From: Methanolobus zinderi
GTDB lineage: Archaea; Halobacteriota; Methanosarcinia; Methanosarcinales; Methanosarcinaceae
DNA length: 64,000 nucleotides
Assembly (NCBI RefSeq): GCF_013388255.1
Contig: NZ_CP058215.1
Coordinates: forward strand, 2,471,332-2,535,331
Reading direction: 5' to 3'
Each line of letters opens with the position of its first letter. Position 1 is the stretch's first letter. The position numbers and the translations under genes are program-made. The notes beneath the pieces are model-generated. The model was not told the DNA's origin and ran no database searches. It worked only from the letters and a program-made list of their open reading frames with translations. Shown piece by piece: positions 1 through 9,673 of this stretch.

Positions 1-3000
1 CATTGTCCATACCAGCCGGAGGAGTTACTACTCCATCTTCACCTTCTTCCACTTCTTCACACATTCCGATAGTGATCCAGGCATTATCGTCTCCTGTCTC
101 TCCGATGTTCCGGACGTCTGTTGCAATCACATAGCCTTCTTCATTCTCAGGCAGTGTGCCATTCCAGCTTTCATCGAAGTTTATGGATATCGGACCTGTT
201 GCATTATCGGCTGCAGTTTCATTCACTGTGACCATTGTAGTGAAATCACCGAATGGATTGTCCATTAGTTCCTCTGTGGTTATCCTCGTAAGGAAGAAAC
301 CGAATGGATTCTCAGTATCAAGTGCAGTTACTTCCCACTCATTACCAGATGAATCAGTTACATTCGCTATCTGATCAGCCGGGACATTTAGCAGAAATGT
401 ATTCACAGTTGCATTAGGGAACGTTTCCATGGTATCATTCGTCAGGTTCATCTCAGCCATGTAAGGACTTGACCTTGTATCTATCAATAGTGTAGCATTA
501 AGCTGACCATCATACTGGCTCTTTTCATCCTCTACTACGTTAAGATAGCACATTGTAAGGTTGCCTTCTGTAACGTTTCCATCAGTTACGTTACCATCGG
601 TTACATTACCATCAGTTACGTTTCCATCAGTTACGTTTCCATCAGTTACGTTTCCATCAGTTACGTTTCCATCAGTTACGTTTCCATCAGTCACGTTTCC
701 ATCAGTCACGTTTCCATCAGTCACGTTACCATCTGTCATGTTGCCTTCGGTCACATTACCCGTAGCATCACCATCAGTAACAGTCACATTTGTGATGTTG
801 TTGTATGCCCATACAGAGGAATCCTCACCCCAGCGAATATGGATTGCCAGGTCGACTTCTTCCGGACATTCATCGTATTCTACTGTGACACCTGTACTTC
901 TTTCATTTGCTGCGCTTATCTCATAGTAAGCATCACCATTTTCAAACCTGTCAGAATATGGTCCTGGGAAAGGTGTCTCTGTAGAAACGTCCCACTCAAT
1001 TGAAGAGTTGCTGTCTGTTATATTTTCAGATCCCGGCTTGACAAGTATTGATTTAATACCGGGGTTTGCATCTTCAAGACCACCATAGTCGCTTGCATCT
1101 GTAATGTTCAGCTGCCCATCAGTACATGTAACATTAAAGTCAATCATCACACCTTCGGGCAGTTCATCACTCAGCTCCCATTCACCGGTAACGTTGCTAT
1201 CTGTCATATTTTCAGTCATGTTGTCACAATATCCGGTAATCCATGCACTCTCGTTGCCCATTTCTCCGATGTTCTGGACATCCTGGGCTACGATGTATTC
1301 TTCAGCATTTTCCGGCAGTGTACCATTCCAGGTACCATTCATGTAGATAGTTACCGGACCGGTTACGTTGGTTGCGTTCATACCAGGTTCAACTTCTGTT
1401 GCAAAGGTTCCGAAAGGATAAAGGTCTCCGAGTGCTTCCTCTGTTGTTGGTGGGATAAGTACTCCGTCTATTACATGTATTACACCATTGCTGGCCTCAA
1501 CATCAGCAGTAGTTACTGTGGCATTGTTTACCATAATAGTGCCATTTTCTTCAGTTACATTGAGCACTTCTCCCTGAACCGTGGTCAGGTTGTCAGTCTC
1601 AGCAAGAGTAGTAGCGTTGTATTCTCCTTCAACTACGTGATAGGTCAGAACACCGGTTAATGCAGCTTCATCTTCAAGAAGCATATCAAGCGTATTTCCT
1701 GGCAGTCTGTCAAAGGACTTGTTTGTTGGTGCAAACACAGTGTATGGTCCCTCTCCGGCCAGTGTATCTGTAAGATTGGCTGCATCAAGGGCTATGACAA
1801 GTGTCTCGAGTGAGTCAGCACTCGCAGCTACCTCGGCGATTGTTACATTCTCGCCTCCAAGCTCAGCACTTACGTTATCGTCAGGTTCGTCATCAACATT
1901 ATTTACAACCCACTCATTACCAGCTGAGTCTGTTGCATTCATGATCTGGTCAGCAGGAACATTCAGCATGAAACTGCCGAGTGCAGCATCCGGGAAGGTT
2001 TCCATAGTGTCATTGGTCAGATCCAGCTGTATCGCATAAGGAACAGTTTCGTTCTTGACCATCATGGAGGCATTGAGTTGACCATCATACTGACTCTTGT
2101 TATCTTCTACTATATTGAGATAGCAAGTTGTAGCGTTTGTGAAGTCAATGCCTTCAGTTACATTGCCATCGGTCATGTTACCATCTGTAACATTACCGTC
2201 AGTTACGTTACCATCAGTGACATTGCCGTCAGTAACATTTTCCTGCATGGATGGTGGGATTAATACTTCATCTATTACATGTATCACACCATTGCTGACC
2301 TCAATATCAGCATTAGTTACCGTTGCATTATTGACCATTACCTCGCCGTTTTCAACAGATATGCTAAGGTTCTCGCCCTGAACGGTTGTCAGATTATCTA
2401 ATTCGACAAGTGCACTGGAGTTATATTCTCCTTCAGCCACATGGTAAGTCAGAACGCTGGTCAATGCTTCCTGATCTTCAAGAAGTGACTCTACAGTACC
2501 TTCAGGAAGCTTATCAAAAGCATCGTCAGTTGGTGCAAAGACCGTAAATGGACCTTCTCCATCCAGTGTCTCAACAAGACCAGCTGTTTCCAGAGCTGTT
2601 AATAGTGTGGAGAAAGATTCGTCACTCGCAACAGTTCCGGCTATGGTGATATTTCCATCAGTAGCATTTCCATCAGTAGCATTTCCTTCCGTCATATTTC
2701 CGTCGGATACATTACCGTCAGTTACGTTGTCATCAGTAGCATTGTCCATTGTTTCGTTAGCCGAATCAGGTTCAGTTACTACAGCACCGTTACCGACATT
2801 TATAGTACCATCGTAGGAATCATCTCCAACCTGAACTGTGTATTCGTATACTCCGGCAGTTCTGAAGAGACGACTGTACATGTTACCAGGTTCGATTGAT
2901 CCTGAATCGAAGGAACCATCGCTTACAGTAGCACTCTGGTTAGCATCATTGGTCCATGTAACACCTTCATCCACAGGAACACGAATATTGGCGGGGTCAA

Positions 3001-3718
3001 TACCTGAGTCGGTTATTAAGACCTCATCAGTAGCTACAATGTCTCCATTTGTTGTTCCATCATCAGTTACATTGTCATCAGTAGTTTCACCGTCAGTTAC
3101 ATTTCCGTCGGTCACATTTCCATCTGTCATGTTACCTTCGGTGACGTTTTCGTCTGTGACATTATCATCTGTTACATTATCAGCTGCTCCCTCTTCTGTA
3201 ACAATTCCAGTTTCTTCACAGAATCCCAGGGTCACCCATGCTGTATCTTCATTGTTCTCTCCAATGTTTTCAATATTCACAGCTAACGGGTTTCCTTCAT
3301 CATTTGCAGGCAATGTCCCGTCCCATGTGTCTTCAAAGGTTACTACTACAGGAGGGGTGACATTTGAATCCGGTGCACTTGCCTCAGCCTGGAAAGTGCC
3401 CAGTGGATTATTTTCGTCTGCCTCCATTATTTCCCACTCGTTACCTGCCGAGTCGCTAACATTTGCGATCTGATCCGCAGGTACATTAAGTACTACACCT
3501 GTTACCTGTGAATCAGGGAAGAATAACATTGTGTCGTCTGTAAGTTCCATTGAAGCAGTATAAGGAGTAGATTCATTGTTTACTATCATACTCACATTCA
3601 GATATCCCTCATACTGGTTCTTATCATCCTGCACGTCATTAAGATAACAATCCGCACTCGCAAGCCCGGTTAAAAGGACAGCAAGAGCTAACGTTATCAA
3701 AAATATTCTTTGTTTCAT
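1..3718 (-). CDS. Giant exported multidomain FAS1 protein (3' end outside window)
   Basis: Open from ATG at 3718 to the window edge (1239 codons, C terminus missing). An AGGTGG ribosome-binding site lies just upstream. Residues 1-22 form a signal peptide ending LTGLASA. Next come a module beginning CYLN (A), a module ending near GFCEE (B), a linker of NVTDG-like pentapeptides, a cupredoxin-like domain (about 225-305), a second linker, and a FAS1 domain (about 355-490) ending in the family signature NGVIHVIDEVLIPP. After that follow a linker, module A again, a second FAS1 domain (about 615-750), module B again, a region without recognised homology, the longest linker (about 986-1052), and a third A-B pair. 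FAS1 domains are extracellular adhesion modules, so I infer a cell-surface, probably heavily N-glycosylated protein. The anchor would be in the missing C terminus. Confidence 0.85.
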   Translation of the reverse strand, partial: MKQRIFLITLALAVLLTGLASADCYLNDVQDDKNQYEGYLNVSMIVNNESTPYTASMELTDDTMLFFPDSQVTGVVLNVPADQIANVSDSAGNEWEIMEADENNPLGTFQAEASAPDSNVTPPVVVTFEDTWDGTLPANDEGNPLAVNIENIGENNEDTAWVTLGFCEETGIVTEEGAADNVTDDNVTDENVTEGNMTDGNVTDGNVTDGETTDDNVTDDGTTNGDIVATDEVLITDSGIDPANIRVPVDEGVTWTNDANQSATVSDGSFDSGSIEPGNMYSRLFRTAGVYEYTVQVGDDSYDGTINVGNGAVVTEPDSANETMDNATDDNVTDGNVSDGNMTEGNATDGNATDGNITIAGTVASDESFSTLLTALETAGLVETLDGEGPFTVFAPTDDAFDKLPEGTVESLLEDQEALTSVLTYHVAEGEYNSSALVELDNLTTVQGENLSISVENGEVMVNNATVTNADIEVSNGVIHVIDEVLIPPSMQENVTDGNVTDGNVTDGNVTDGNMTDGNVTEGIDFTNATTCYLNIVEDNKSQYDGQLNASMMVKNETVPYAIQLDLTNDTMETFPDAALGSFMLNVPADQIMNATDSAGNEWVVNNVDDEPDDNVSAELGGENVTIAEVAASADSLETLVIALDAANLTDTLAGEGPYTVFAPTNKSFDRLPGNTLDMLLEDEAALTGVLTYHVVEGEYNATTLAETDNLTTVQGEVLNVTEENGTIMVNNATVTTADVEASNGVIHVIDGVLIPPTTEEALGDLYPFGTFATEVEPGMNATNVTGPVTIYMNGTWNGTLPENAEEYIVAQDVQNIGEMGNESAWITGYCDNMTENMTDSNVTGEWELSDELPEGVMIDFNVTCTDGQLNITDASDYGGLEDANPGIKSILVKPGSENITDSNSSIEWDVSTETPFPGPYSDRFENGDAYYEISAANERSTGVTVEYDECPEEVDLAIHIRWGEDSSVWAYNNITNVTVTDGDATGNVTEGNMTDGNVTDGNVTDGNVTDGNVTDGNVTDGNVTDGNVTDGNVTDGNVTDGNVTDGNVTEGNLTMCYLNVVEDEKSQYDGQLNATLLIDTRSSPYMAEMNLTNDTMETFPNATVNTFLLNVPADQIANVTDSSGNEWEVTALDTENPFGFFLTRITTEELMDNPFGDFTTMVTVNETAADNATGPISINFDESWNGTLPENEEGYVIATDVRNIGETGDDNAWITIGMCEEVEEGEDGVVTPPAGMDN
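561..760 (-). repeat. 15-bp tandem repeat, about 13 units, encoding NVTDG
   Basis: Head-to-tail 15-bp units without spacers; the plus-strand unit is TTTCCATCAGTTACG. Several consecutive units are identical, and a run of TTACG variants is followed by a run of TCACG variants. In the gene frame each unit encodes NVTDG or a close variant, so each carries an N-X-T glycosylation sequon. Confidence 0.93.
2150..2245 (-). repeat. 15-bp NVTDG-type repeat linker, about 6 units
   Basis: Same 15-bp period as the main array but more diverged at third codon positions. It separates the first FAS1 domain from the second CYLN module. Confidence 0.85.
2655..2765 (-). repeat. 15-bp N(V/A/M)TDG repeat linker, about 7-8 units
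   Basis: Degenerate units including NATDG, NMTEG and NVSDG. The linker lies between the cupredoxin-like domain and the first FAS1 domain, and each unit retains N-X-S/T. Confidence 0.8.
3060..3195 (-). repeat. 15-bp NVTD(G/D/E) repeat linker, about 8-9 units
   Basis: Repeat linker between the first B module and the cupredoxin-like domain. Units are diverged (NVTDD, NVTEG, NMTDG), which suggests an older array than the one at 561-760. Confidence 0.8.
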
Positions 3719-4061
3719 ATCGTACCACCTACTTATATTGTAGTCACTGTACGTTGTCTTTTTGCTGATATATGCGCTTTGTGAAACAATAATACATAAT
3801 TCTGATAGTGATAAAAAATGTTAGTATATTAGTATAGTTACTTATGTCTTTAAAATTTTAAATGTTAAAATAATAAATAAATTTAAAACTTAAAGAACAT
3901 AGATACATTATGGAAATTCGAACAAAGAATAGCATTAATACGAAGTATTAATTCAACTCTAATAAACTAAAATTACAAAACAAGAAAATTCGGTATTAGA
4001 ATACAGAATTAATAAATGAATGAAATATAAAATAAAATTAAAAAGAAATGAACTTAAAAGT
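3719..4061. other. AT-rich intergenic region upstream of the FAS1 gene
   Basis: No supportable gene. Very AT-rich, with A/T runs around 3830-3900. It must carry the promoter of the leftward FAS1 gene and the 3' end of the PEF-CTERM transcript. I cannot single out one TATA box with confidence. Confidence 0.5.
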
Positions 4062-4562
4062 TCACTCTTTTCTGCGCTGGAACAGGAATGCCAGACCAAG
4101 TATTGCAGCTATTGGAAGTGCAACTGTCGGGAATTCTGGAATTTCTTCCTGAGGTTCGCCCGGATCATCTTCTTCGCCGAAACAGAAAGTCACATGGCTT
4201 ATTTCTTTTTCATCATATGCATAGAGACCAGTATCTTCATAGGTGCCTTCAGGATAATAATAAACGTTAGCACCTGTTCCAGCCTTCACGATGACTGCAC
4301 AAACCGGATATTCTGTTGATTCAGTGATATTGATATTTTCGCCATCATAAGTACCGTTCATATCACTATCTCCCCAATAGTTTGCATTTCCCCATTCATC
4401 TATCTTATAAGAATAGTAGTCACATGCACCAGCTTCCTCACATTCAAATTCCGCATCGCCGGATTGCCAATTATCGAAAAGCTCTGGAGCTACACTTGCC
4501 GCGTTTGCCAGTGACATAGCAGCTACTAGCATTACCATAGTTAGTATCACAATTCTTTTCAT
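4062..4562 (-). CDS. Exported PEF-CTERM protein
   Basis: 166 residues. A signal peptide (about 1-21, ending SLANA) is followed by an acidic, Tyr-rich domain with several cysteines, including one in PVCAVIVKAG, and a tract reading NVYYYPEG. The C terminus is a classic archaeal sorting tail: PEF at about 142-144, a hydrophobic helix, then the basic end QRRKE. The family predicts recognition by an archaeosortase, removal of the tail and attachment to a membrane lipid. The ribosome-binding site AGGTGGTACG upstream of the ATG is the same 10-mer that precedes the neighbouring FAS1 gene. The function of the mature domain is unknown. Confidence 0.85.
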   Translation of the reverse strand: MKRIVILTMVMLVAAMSLANAASVAPELFDNWQSGDAEFECEEAGACDYYSYKIDEWGNANYWGDSDMNGTYDGENINITESTEYPVCAVIVKAGTGANVYYYPEGTYEDTGLYAYDEKEISHVTFCFGEEDDPGEPQEEIPEFPTVALPIAAILGLAFLFQRRKE

Positions 4563-4799
4563 AACGTACCACCTCTCCTATATCCTAAACATTAATATGG
4601 ACTATATTTTTGGAGTATAGTTATGTAACAATATTACCTTCAATAGTTATAACATTAACTAAAAGATTTAGAAGTCATTATTATCATAATGATGATATAG
4701 CGCCTAGACTTCATACAACTAAACAATACAGAAGTGCTGCATACTTGCTGCCCAACATCCTTTCAGAGCTTTCGCTAACTTCTCCAGAAAATTATAGTT

Positions 4800-4838
4800 C
4801 AAAAACAAGTCCCTGCCTTCAAAAATAACAACAGGGAC
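4800..4838 (-). terminator. Hairpin terminator after pheS
   Basis: Perfect 7-bp stem GTCCCTG/CAGGGAC (4809-4815 with 4832-4838). On the minus strand it is followed by a T5 run at about 4801-4805, just past the pheS stop codon. Confidence 0.6.
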
Positions 4839-4852
4839 GTGTAAAAAGTAAT

Positions 4853-6331
4853 TCAGAGCTGGCACACAGGACTCTTGCGCAACCAGTCGATATCTGACTG
4901 GTAAAGCAGACGCAGGTCCTTAAGACCCAGTTTGAGCATTGCAAGACGGCTTACACCAAGACCCCATGCAAGCACGGGATATTTAATTCCCAGAGGGTCT
5001 GTTACTTCTTTCCTGAATACACCGGCGCCTCCAAGCTCAACCCATCCAAGGCCATCAACATATACTTCGGGTTCCACGCTTGGCTCTGTGTACGGGAAAT
5101 ATCCCGGCCTGAAACGTACGTCCTCAAATCCCATCCTGTGATAGAACTCCTTCAGGCAGCCCAGCAGGTTGGCAAAGGACATATCCTTATCCATGACAAC
5201 ACCTTCCAGTTGTTCGAATTCAGGAGTGTGTGTGGGATCAATCGTTTCCCTGCGGTACGCCCTGTCAATGGAGAAAGCCTTGACCGGAGGTTCGGGGTTA
5301 TCTGCAAGATATTTAATGGTGAGTGCTGTGGTATGGGTTCTCAGCACATTCTTACAGGCTATCTCCTCACTCCATTTACCTCCCCAACCGGTGGACTCGG
5401 TATCTCCACCGTGCTCGTGCATGGCACAAACTTGATCCTTGTATTCAGGCGGAAGTTCCGACCTGCTGGACAGGTGGAAAGTATCCTGCATCTCTCTTGC
5501 CGGGTGGTCCTGTGGCTGGAACAGTGAATCGAAGTTCCAGAAGGAACTCTGTACAATCTCACCTTTAATCTCGGTGAAACCCATGTCAAGGAAGATACGC
5601 CTCATCTGGTCGATCAGGCGCTGGTAAGGATGAACCTTGGCCCCGTAGATCTGACGTGGGGGAGTCTGGATATTGTATGCTCTGAATTTTTTGTTCTTCC
5701 ACTGGCCACTCTTGAGCATCTCGGATGTGATCTGTGCGATCTCTTCCTCTACTTCGATTCCCGCTGCAACAAGTTCGCTCCCCTCGCTAGTTATGCTCAC
5801 AGACCTGTGCTTGTCCTCGTTCTTAGTTACGAGTTTGCGCTTGAGCATGTCCTTCATAAGAGCCGGGCTGGCATCAAGCTCTTCCAGGGTTCTTTCCTGT
5901 CCCCCGAACTTATCCAGGACCTTTTCATCATCACCGGAATCAGCATTTCCTGTCGGTACTATCATTCCCTTCTCAATCGTAGCCCAGGCTTTGCGGCGCA
6001 GCCATCCTGTAGCTATGCCGACTACGGCAGGATTGAACTTATCCTTAAGTTCATCCATGGATACTGGCCCGGAGATGGAATTGATGATCTGCCTTTCGGG
6101 AAGGCCTTCATCTGCATACTTTTTACCTTCGTCAGTCAGTCCATATGTCTCGATGACCTTTTCATCAACCCTTGCAAGCCCGTTCTCATCAAGCAAAAAT
6201 GCAGCCTGCATGGCAGTTTCCACTTTCATTCCTGCCTTTTGTGCAAGTTCATCAGGATTTGCATTTTTCAGTTCTTCCAGTGCTAACAGCACGTTTTTCT
6301 CATTGGGTGTGAGATTATAATCTGAAGCCAT
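4853..6331 (-). CDS. pheS: Phenylalanyl-tRNA synthetase alpha subunit
   Basis: 492 residues, normal for archaeal PheS. The N-terminal third holds winged-helix-like tRNA-binding modules. The class II catalytic core is unmistakable: motif 2 region with [21 protein letters not shown], the phenylalanine-pocket stretch [17 protein letters not shown], and motif 3 [11 protein letters not shown] near the C terminus. It charges tRNA-Phe together with PheT, which is not in this window. It lies 18 bp downstream of trpS on the same strand, so the two are probably co-transcribed. Confidence 0.97.
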   Translation of the reverse strand: MASDYNLTPNEKNVLLALEELKNANPDELAQKAGMKVETAMQAAFLLDENGLARVDEKVIETYGLTDEGKKYADEGLPERQIINSISGPVSMDELKDKFNPAVVGIATGWLRRKAWATIEKGMIVPTGNADSGDDEKVLDKFGGQERTLEELDASPALMKDMLKRKLVTKNEDKHRSVSITSEGSELVAAGIEVEEEIAQITSEMLKSGQWKNKKFRAYNIQTPPRQIYGAKVHPYQRLIDQMRRIFLDMGFTEIKGEIVQSSFWNFDSLFQPQDHPAREMQDTFHLSSRSELPPEYKDQVCAMHEHGGDTESTGWGGKWSEEIACKNVLRTHTTALTIKYLADNPEPPVKAFSIDRAYRRETIDPTHTPEFEQLEGVVMDKDMSFANLLGCLKEFYHRMGFEDVRFRPGYFPYTEPSVEPEVYVDGLGWVELGGAGVFRKEVTDPLGIKYPVLAWGLGVSRLAMLKLGLKDLRLLYQSDIDWLRKSPVCQL

Positions 6332-6349
6332 ATATTACACCTTGATAAT

Positions 6350-7648
6350 CTATAGTCCGTATTCGTCGAGCCTGTCCTTTGCCACTTCACGCAGTTCCTG
6401 ATGCTCTTTCAGGAACTTCTCCATTTTTTCCGCTGCAAGAGCCTTGCAGTTTCCACATACCTTCTGTCCGCTGACACAGTCATTATAGATCTGTGCCAGT
6501 TCCTCATCATCTTCAACAAGATTGAATAACAGTAATTCGTAAACCGAACATTTGTCTGGCTCACCGCCAAGCTTTTTCTGTTCCTCAAGTGTTATCCTGC
6601 CACCGGTCTTTGCCCTTTTGACCTTCTTTGCAGCTCCCTTGGGGTCCTCGGTGAGCGATATATAACTGTCAGGAACACTGCTTGACATCTTTCCACCCTG
6701 CAGTCCCGACATGAAACGGTGATATGTGGAAGACGGTGGCACAAACGCATATCCTCCAAATTCGAGCTCTACAGCCCTGACAGTCTTCAAGAGTTCCTCG
6801 AAGTTGTCGAAATCCAGTACATCAACATGACCCTCGAACAGTTTTGTAGTTCCGGGGATGCGTTCAGCCAGCTCCTTCAGGGTATCTTCCGGTGCTGATT
6901 TGCTTCTGATACTGAAATAGTGCCTGCCTTTCTTATCCTCACGTCCCTCGATCTTGAACATGTTCATCTTGTGACCGAGTCCTCTGGTCAGGCGTATGTG
7001 AGGATCCTGGTCTGCACCTACGGGAATCACCGTAGGCTTCGGCCCTCCGAATTCATCAAGCTGAGGATGTAATATGTCTGCACTCTGTGTGACGGCACTT
7101 AACATATGGGATACGCTTGTCTCACCTGTGAAGCCATAGATGGCACTCAGTTCCGAAAAATTGGCCTTTGAACCAAGTTCGAAAGCAAGGTCCTTGACCT
7201 GTTCCGAGTCAGACTGGAAGTAAATATGTCCTTCCGGTTCAAAGCCCAGAGCAATAAGACTTGTAATATACTCGTTAACGCCTATGTCCCTGCATCTTTC
7301 CCATGAAAAACCCCTTACCGAGTGTGCCTCCCTGTCGGCAATACCCACAAAAGCATCGGCTCCCTGCTGCTGGTGCCATATGATCTCCTCCATTACCATC
7401 TTATGACCGAGGTGTATCTTTCCGGATGGCATAAAACCGCTCATCACCGAAAAAGGCTTTCCGTTATTCATGGCATCGCTTATCAGATCATATCCCCTGT
7501 GGCCGAAGATGATCTTCCTGCGCATGTATCTGTGGGGATCTTTGATCTCAGGAAGCAATTGATCAAAGGGCAAAATCCCGAATTCCTCGAATAGTTTGGA
7601 ATAATCATCGATGCTCAATGCACTCCATGGGTCGATCTTCATATTCAT
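6350..7648 (-). CDS. trpS: Tryptophanyl-tRNA synthetase
   Basis: Class I aminoacyl-tRNA synthetase with the HIGH-type motif [10 protein letters not shown] and the KMSKS-type motif GGKMSSS. The C-terminal end carries a Cys-containing segment ([17 protein letters not shown]) typical of archaeal TrpRS. The reading frame extends upstream to an ATG at 7687. I prefer the ATG at 7648 (MNMKIDPW) because AGAGG lies 6 nt before it and archaeal homologues begin near MKxDPW. First gene of a trpS-pheS unit. Confidence 0.95.
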   Translation of the reverse strand: MNMKIDPWSALSIDDYSKLFEEFGILPFDQLLPEIKDPHRYMRRKIIFGHRGYDLISDAMNNGKPFSVMSGFMPSGKIHLGHKMVMEEIIWHQQQGADAFVGIADREAHSVRGFSWERCRDIGVNEYITSLIALGFEPEGHIYFQSDSEQVKDLAFELGSKANFSELSAIYGFTGETSVSHMLSAVTQSADILHPQLDEFGGPKPTVIPVGADQDPHIRLTRGLGHKMNMFKIEGREDKKGRHYFSIRSKSAPEDTLKELAERIPGTTKLFEGHVDVLDFDNFEELLKTVRAVELEFGGYAFVPPSSTYHRFMSGLQGGKMSSSVPDSYISLTEDPKGAAKKVKRAKTGGRITLEEQKKLGGEPDKCSVYELLLFNLVEDDEELAQIYNDCVSGQKVCGNCKALAAEKMEKFLKEHQELREVAKDRLDEYGL

Positions 7649-7901
7649 ATAGGGCCTCTTGTATGATGGGATGTTCGGGTAGAACATGTCTTTTTTCTGT
7701 CAATGAAATTGTTAGTAAGAACACGTGGTGATATGTAAAGGTTATTATTGGACCTAAATGGAGGATAAAGATATACCATGCAAACAAGTACACACCACTT
7801 AGTAAATATATGAATATGAAACCAACATATTTTTCTATGCATTAAAGCAATTCTAAAAGCAAATAGTTAAAATTCCAATGACACGTGTGGCGGAGATAAT
7901 A

Positions 7902-8459
7902 ATGGATATTACAATATTTCATTTTGGAATTGTATTCTTTGGCTTTATGACAATATACAACATAAGTTCAGCCCGCAGGTACAATGAAAGTTATTTTCCT
8001 GCCATAATTGGAGCCCTGATGTTTATATCAACGCTATTGATACTGCTATTACCACGACAATATGGTTCTGTGGCTTTCCTGTTCACAGCACTATTCACTA
8101 TTGTAAACCGCAAAAAGATACAGAAAAACCATGATAAGAGAATTGAAAAGTTCATAAAAGATGACAATGATAATGAACCGCTGAATATCACAGATTTTTT
8201 CACAGGATGGAAACTACTCCACCGTTTGAATCATAAGTACGGTCCGAAAAAAGCCTCACTTATCATATCAATCTGGGTTGCTTTACCCGTGTTCCTGATG
8301 TTCCTGATAGCATCCTATATCTGGCCGGGTTTCTGGCTCGACATATTCTCAGGCAAGTATTATCTAATGGGCATAATTGCAGGTATAGTAATAATAGGAT
8401 ACTATCGCCAGAACAAAAAACTGCTTGAAAAGCTGGATTCTGAAAAAGGAACAGAATGA
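7902..8459 (+). CDS. Uncharacterised integral membrane protein
   Basis: 185 residues from ATG 7902, chosen because GGAG lies 6 nt upstream; an in-frame ATG at 7878 is the alternative. Two transmembrane segments lie near the N terminus (FHFGIVFFGFMTIYNI and an Ile/Leu-rich segment ending LLILLLP), with a third stretch possible. A charged cytoplasmic loop (KKIQKNHDKRIEKFIKDD) follows, then two more helices before a Lys/Glu-rich tail. I recognise no family. Convergent with the radical SAM gene. Confidence 0.7.
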   Translation: MDITIFHFGIVFFGFMTIYNISSARRYNESYFPAIIGALMFISTLLILLLPRQYGSVAFLFTALFTIVNRKKIQKNHDKRIEKFIKDDNDNEPLNITDFFTGWKLLHRLNHKYGPKKASLIISIWVALPVFLMFLIASYIWPGFWLDIFSGKYYLMGIIAGIVIIGYYRQNKKLLEKLDSEKGTE

Positions 8460-8473
8460 GAATATTCTGTAGC

Positions 8474-9673
8474 TTATATCAAATCAATATCATAAGGTTT
8501 AGACGCACCCTCAGGTATGCTATCCACAAGCTGCAGGTATTCACTTTCCTGCATCAGGCATGTTTTACGCTGTCCCCTGAATGACCTGTCCTTGCGTATC
8601 TTGCTCCAGATATCCTTCATGGACTGTTCTGTAATATTCCCGTAGCTGAAAGGTATATAAGGACATGGTTTTACCGAGCCGTCAACACAAACGTGCAGCC
8701 AGCGCTGTCCCGCCATGCATCCCAGCATCTCACCCTCGAAATAGGAATTGGAAAATATTCTTGGTCCGCCTTTTGTGGAATTGATACGGTGGTACATCTC
8801 AAGCACCTGCTGCCTGTCAGCTTCAGTGATAATGGCATCACCTTTCTTTTTGGGTACGGACTCCCAGAGGGAGAACTCATGTACCCCGATATCCCTTGCA
8901 AGCTCATACATTGCAGGTAACTCATCTATATTCTTAGGAGACACATGTGTTGCCATGGTGACAAGCAGACCTGCATCAAGTGCCATTTTCATGGCATTTG
9001 TGGCCATTTCGAAAGCACCGTCCAGGCAGCGTACTGCATCGTGCTTCTCGGCTTCTGTGGAATATATGCTGACCAGAAGGTTATGTAGTCCGGCTTCCTT
9101 CAGACGCTGCGCATTCCCCGGAGTCATTTCCGTACCGGGAGTATACATGTTAACTATGGCACGCTCCTTATCCACATAATCGATAAGCTCGTAGATATCC
9201 TCGCGCAACATGGGGTCCCCTTCCGTGAATACGATGACCATGGCTCCCATATCAAGTACATCATCTATGGCACGCTTCATTGTCTCGATGTCCAGGTCGC
9301 CTTCTCCGCCGCTCACCACACAGTGCTCGCAATTACATTTGCAATTGCGTGTGATCTCAAAAGAAACTGTTTCAGGAACATACCTGCCCAGAGCGATCTG
9401 GGTCTCTGCCATAAGAAGTCTCTTGAAGGCTTTACTGGGAATCGGGGGAAGCCATGTAGAGGCAATCACCTCATCATCTTTGATAAGTGCCGGTTTTTCC
9501 ACCCGGAGCCTTTCATTGATCCTGTTCAGAAAAGGAGCACATGCCTTACGAAGGCCTCCTGTTGCCTTCAGCTGGACAAAATCCTCTGTTTTGTCCATTT
9601 TAATAGAAAGTCCCGGAATCGAAAGTAATGTAATTTTCTCGTCGTCCTGTGAATCAGCGTAATTCTGTTTCAT
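8474..9673 (-). CDS. Radical SAM protein with SPASM-like C terminus
   Basis: Radical SAM core with the cluster motif CX3CX2C in RNCKCNCEHC. The usual GGEP motif reads TEGDP. The C terminus has further cysteines (CMAGQRWLHVCVDG, KPCPYIPFSYGN, KTCLM), consistent with a SPASM/twitch auxiliary cluster. Start chosen at 9673 (MKQNYADS), 7 nt after AGGGGA; an upstream in-frame ATG at 9715 lacks such a site. It overlaps the KaiC-like gene by 20 bp, implying translational coupling. Substrate unknown: the family includes peptide-modifying and cofactor enzymes, and the upstream ATPase gives no decisive hint. Confidence 0.85.
   Translation of the reverse strand: MKQNYADSQDDEKITLLSIPGLSIKMDKTEDFVQLKATGGLRKACAPFLNRINERLRVEKPALIKDDEVIASTWLPPIPSKAFKRLLMAETQIALGRYVPETVSFEITRNCKCNCEHCVVSGGEGDLDIETMKRAIDDVLDMGAMVIVFTEGDPMLREDIYELIDYVDKERAIVNMYTPGTEMTPGNAQRLKEAGLHNLLVSIYSTEAEKHDAVRCLDGAFEMATNAMKMALDAGLLVTMATHVSPKNIDELPAMYELARDIGVHEFSLWESVPKKKGDAIITEADRQQVLEMYHRINSTKGGPRIFSNSYFEGEMLGCMAGQRWLHVCVDGSVKPCPYIPFSYGNITEQSMKDIWSKIRKDRSFRGQRKTCLMQESEYLQLVDSIPEGASKPYDIDLI

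Noticed and set aside
561-760. CRISPR-like regular repeat
   Set aside because: The 15-bp units abut without spacers and lie in frame in a long coding sequence encoding NVTDG.
4610-4828. 72-codon open frame upstream of the PEF-CTERM gene
   Set aside because: No ribosome-binding site and no motif, and it covers the pheS terminator and the promoter region.
5630-6320. Two open frames of over 210 codons on the plus strand
   Set aside because: Antisense to the pheS coding region; no ribosome-binding site or family signal.
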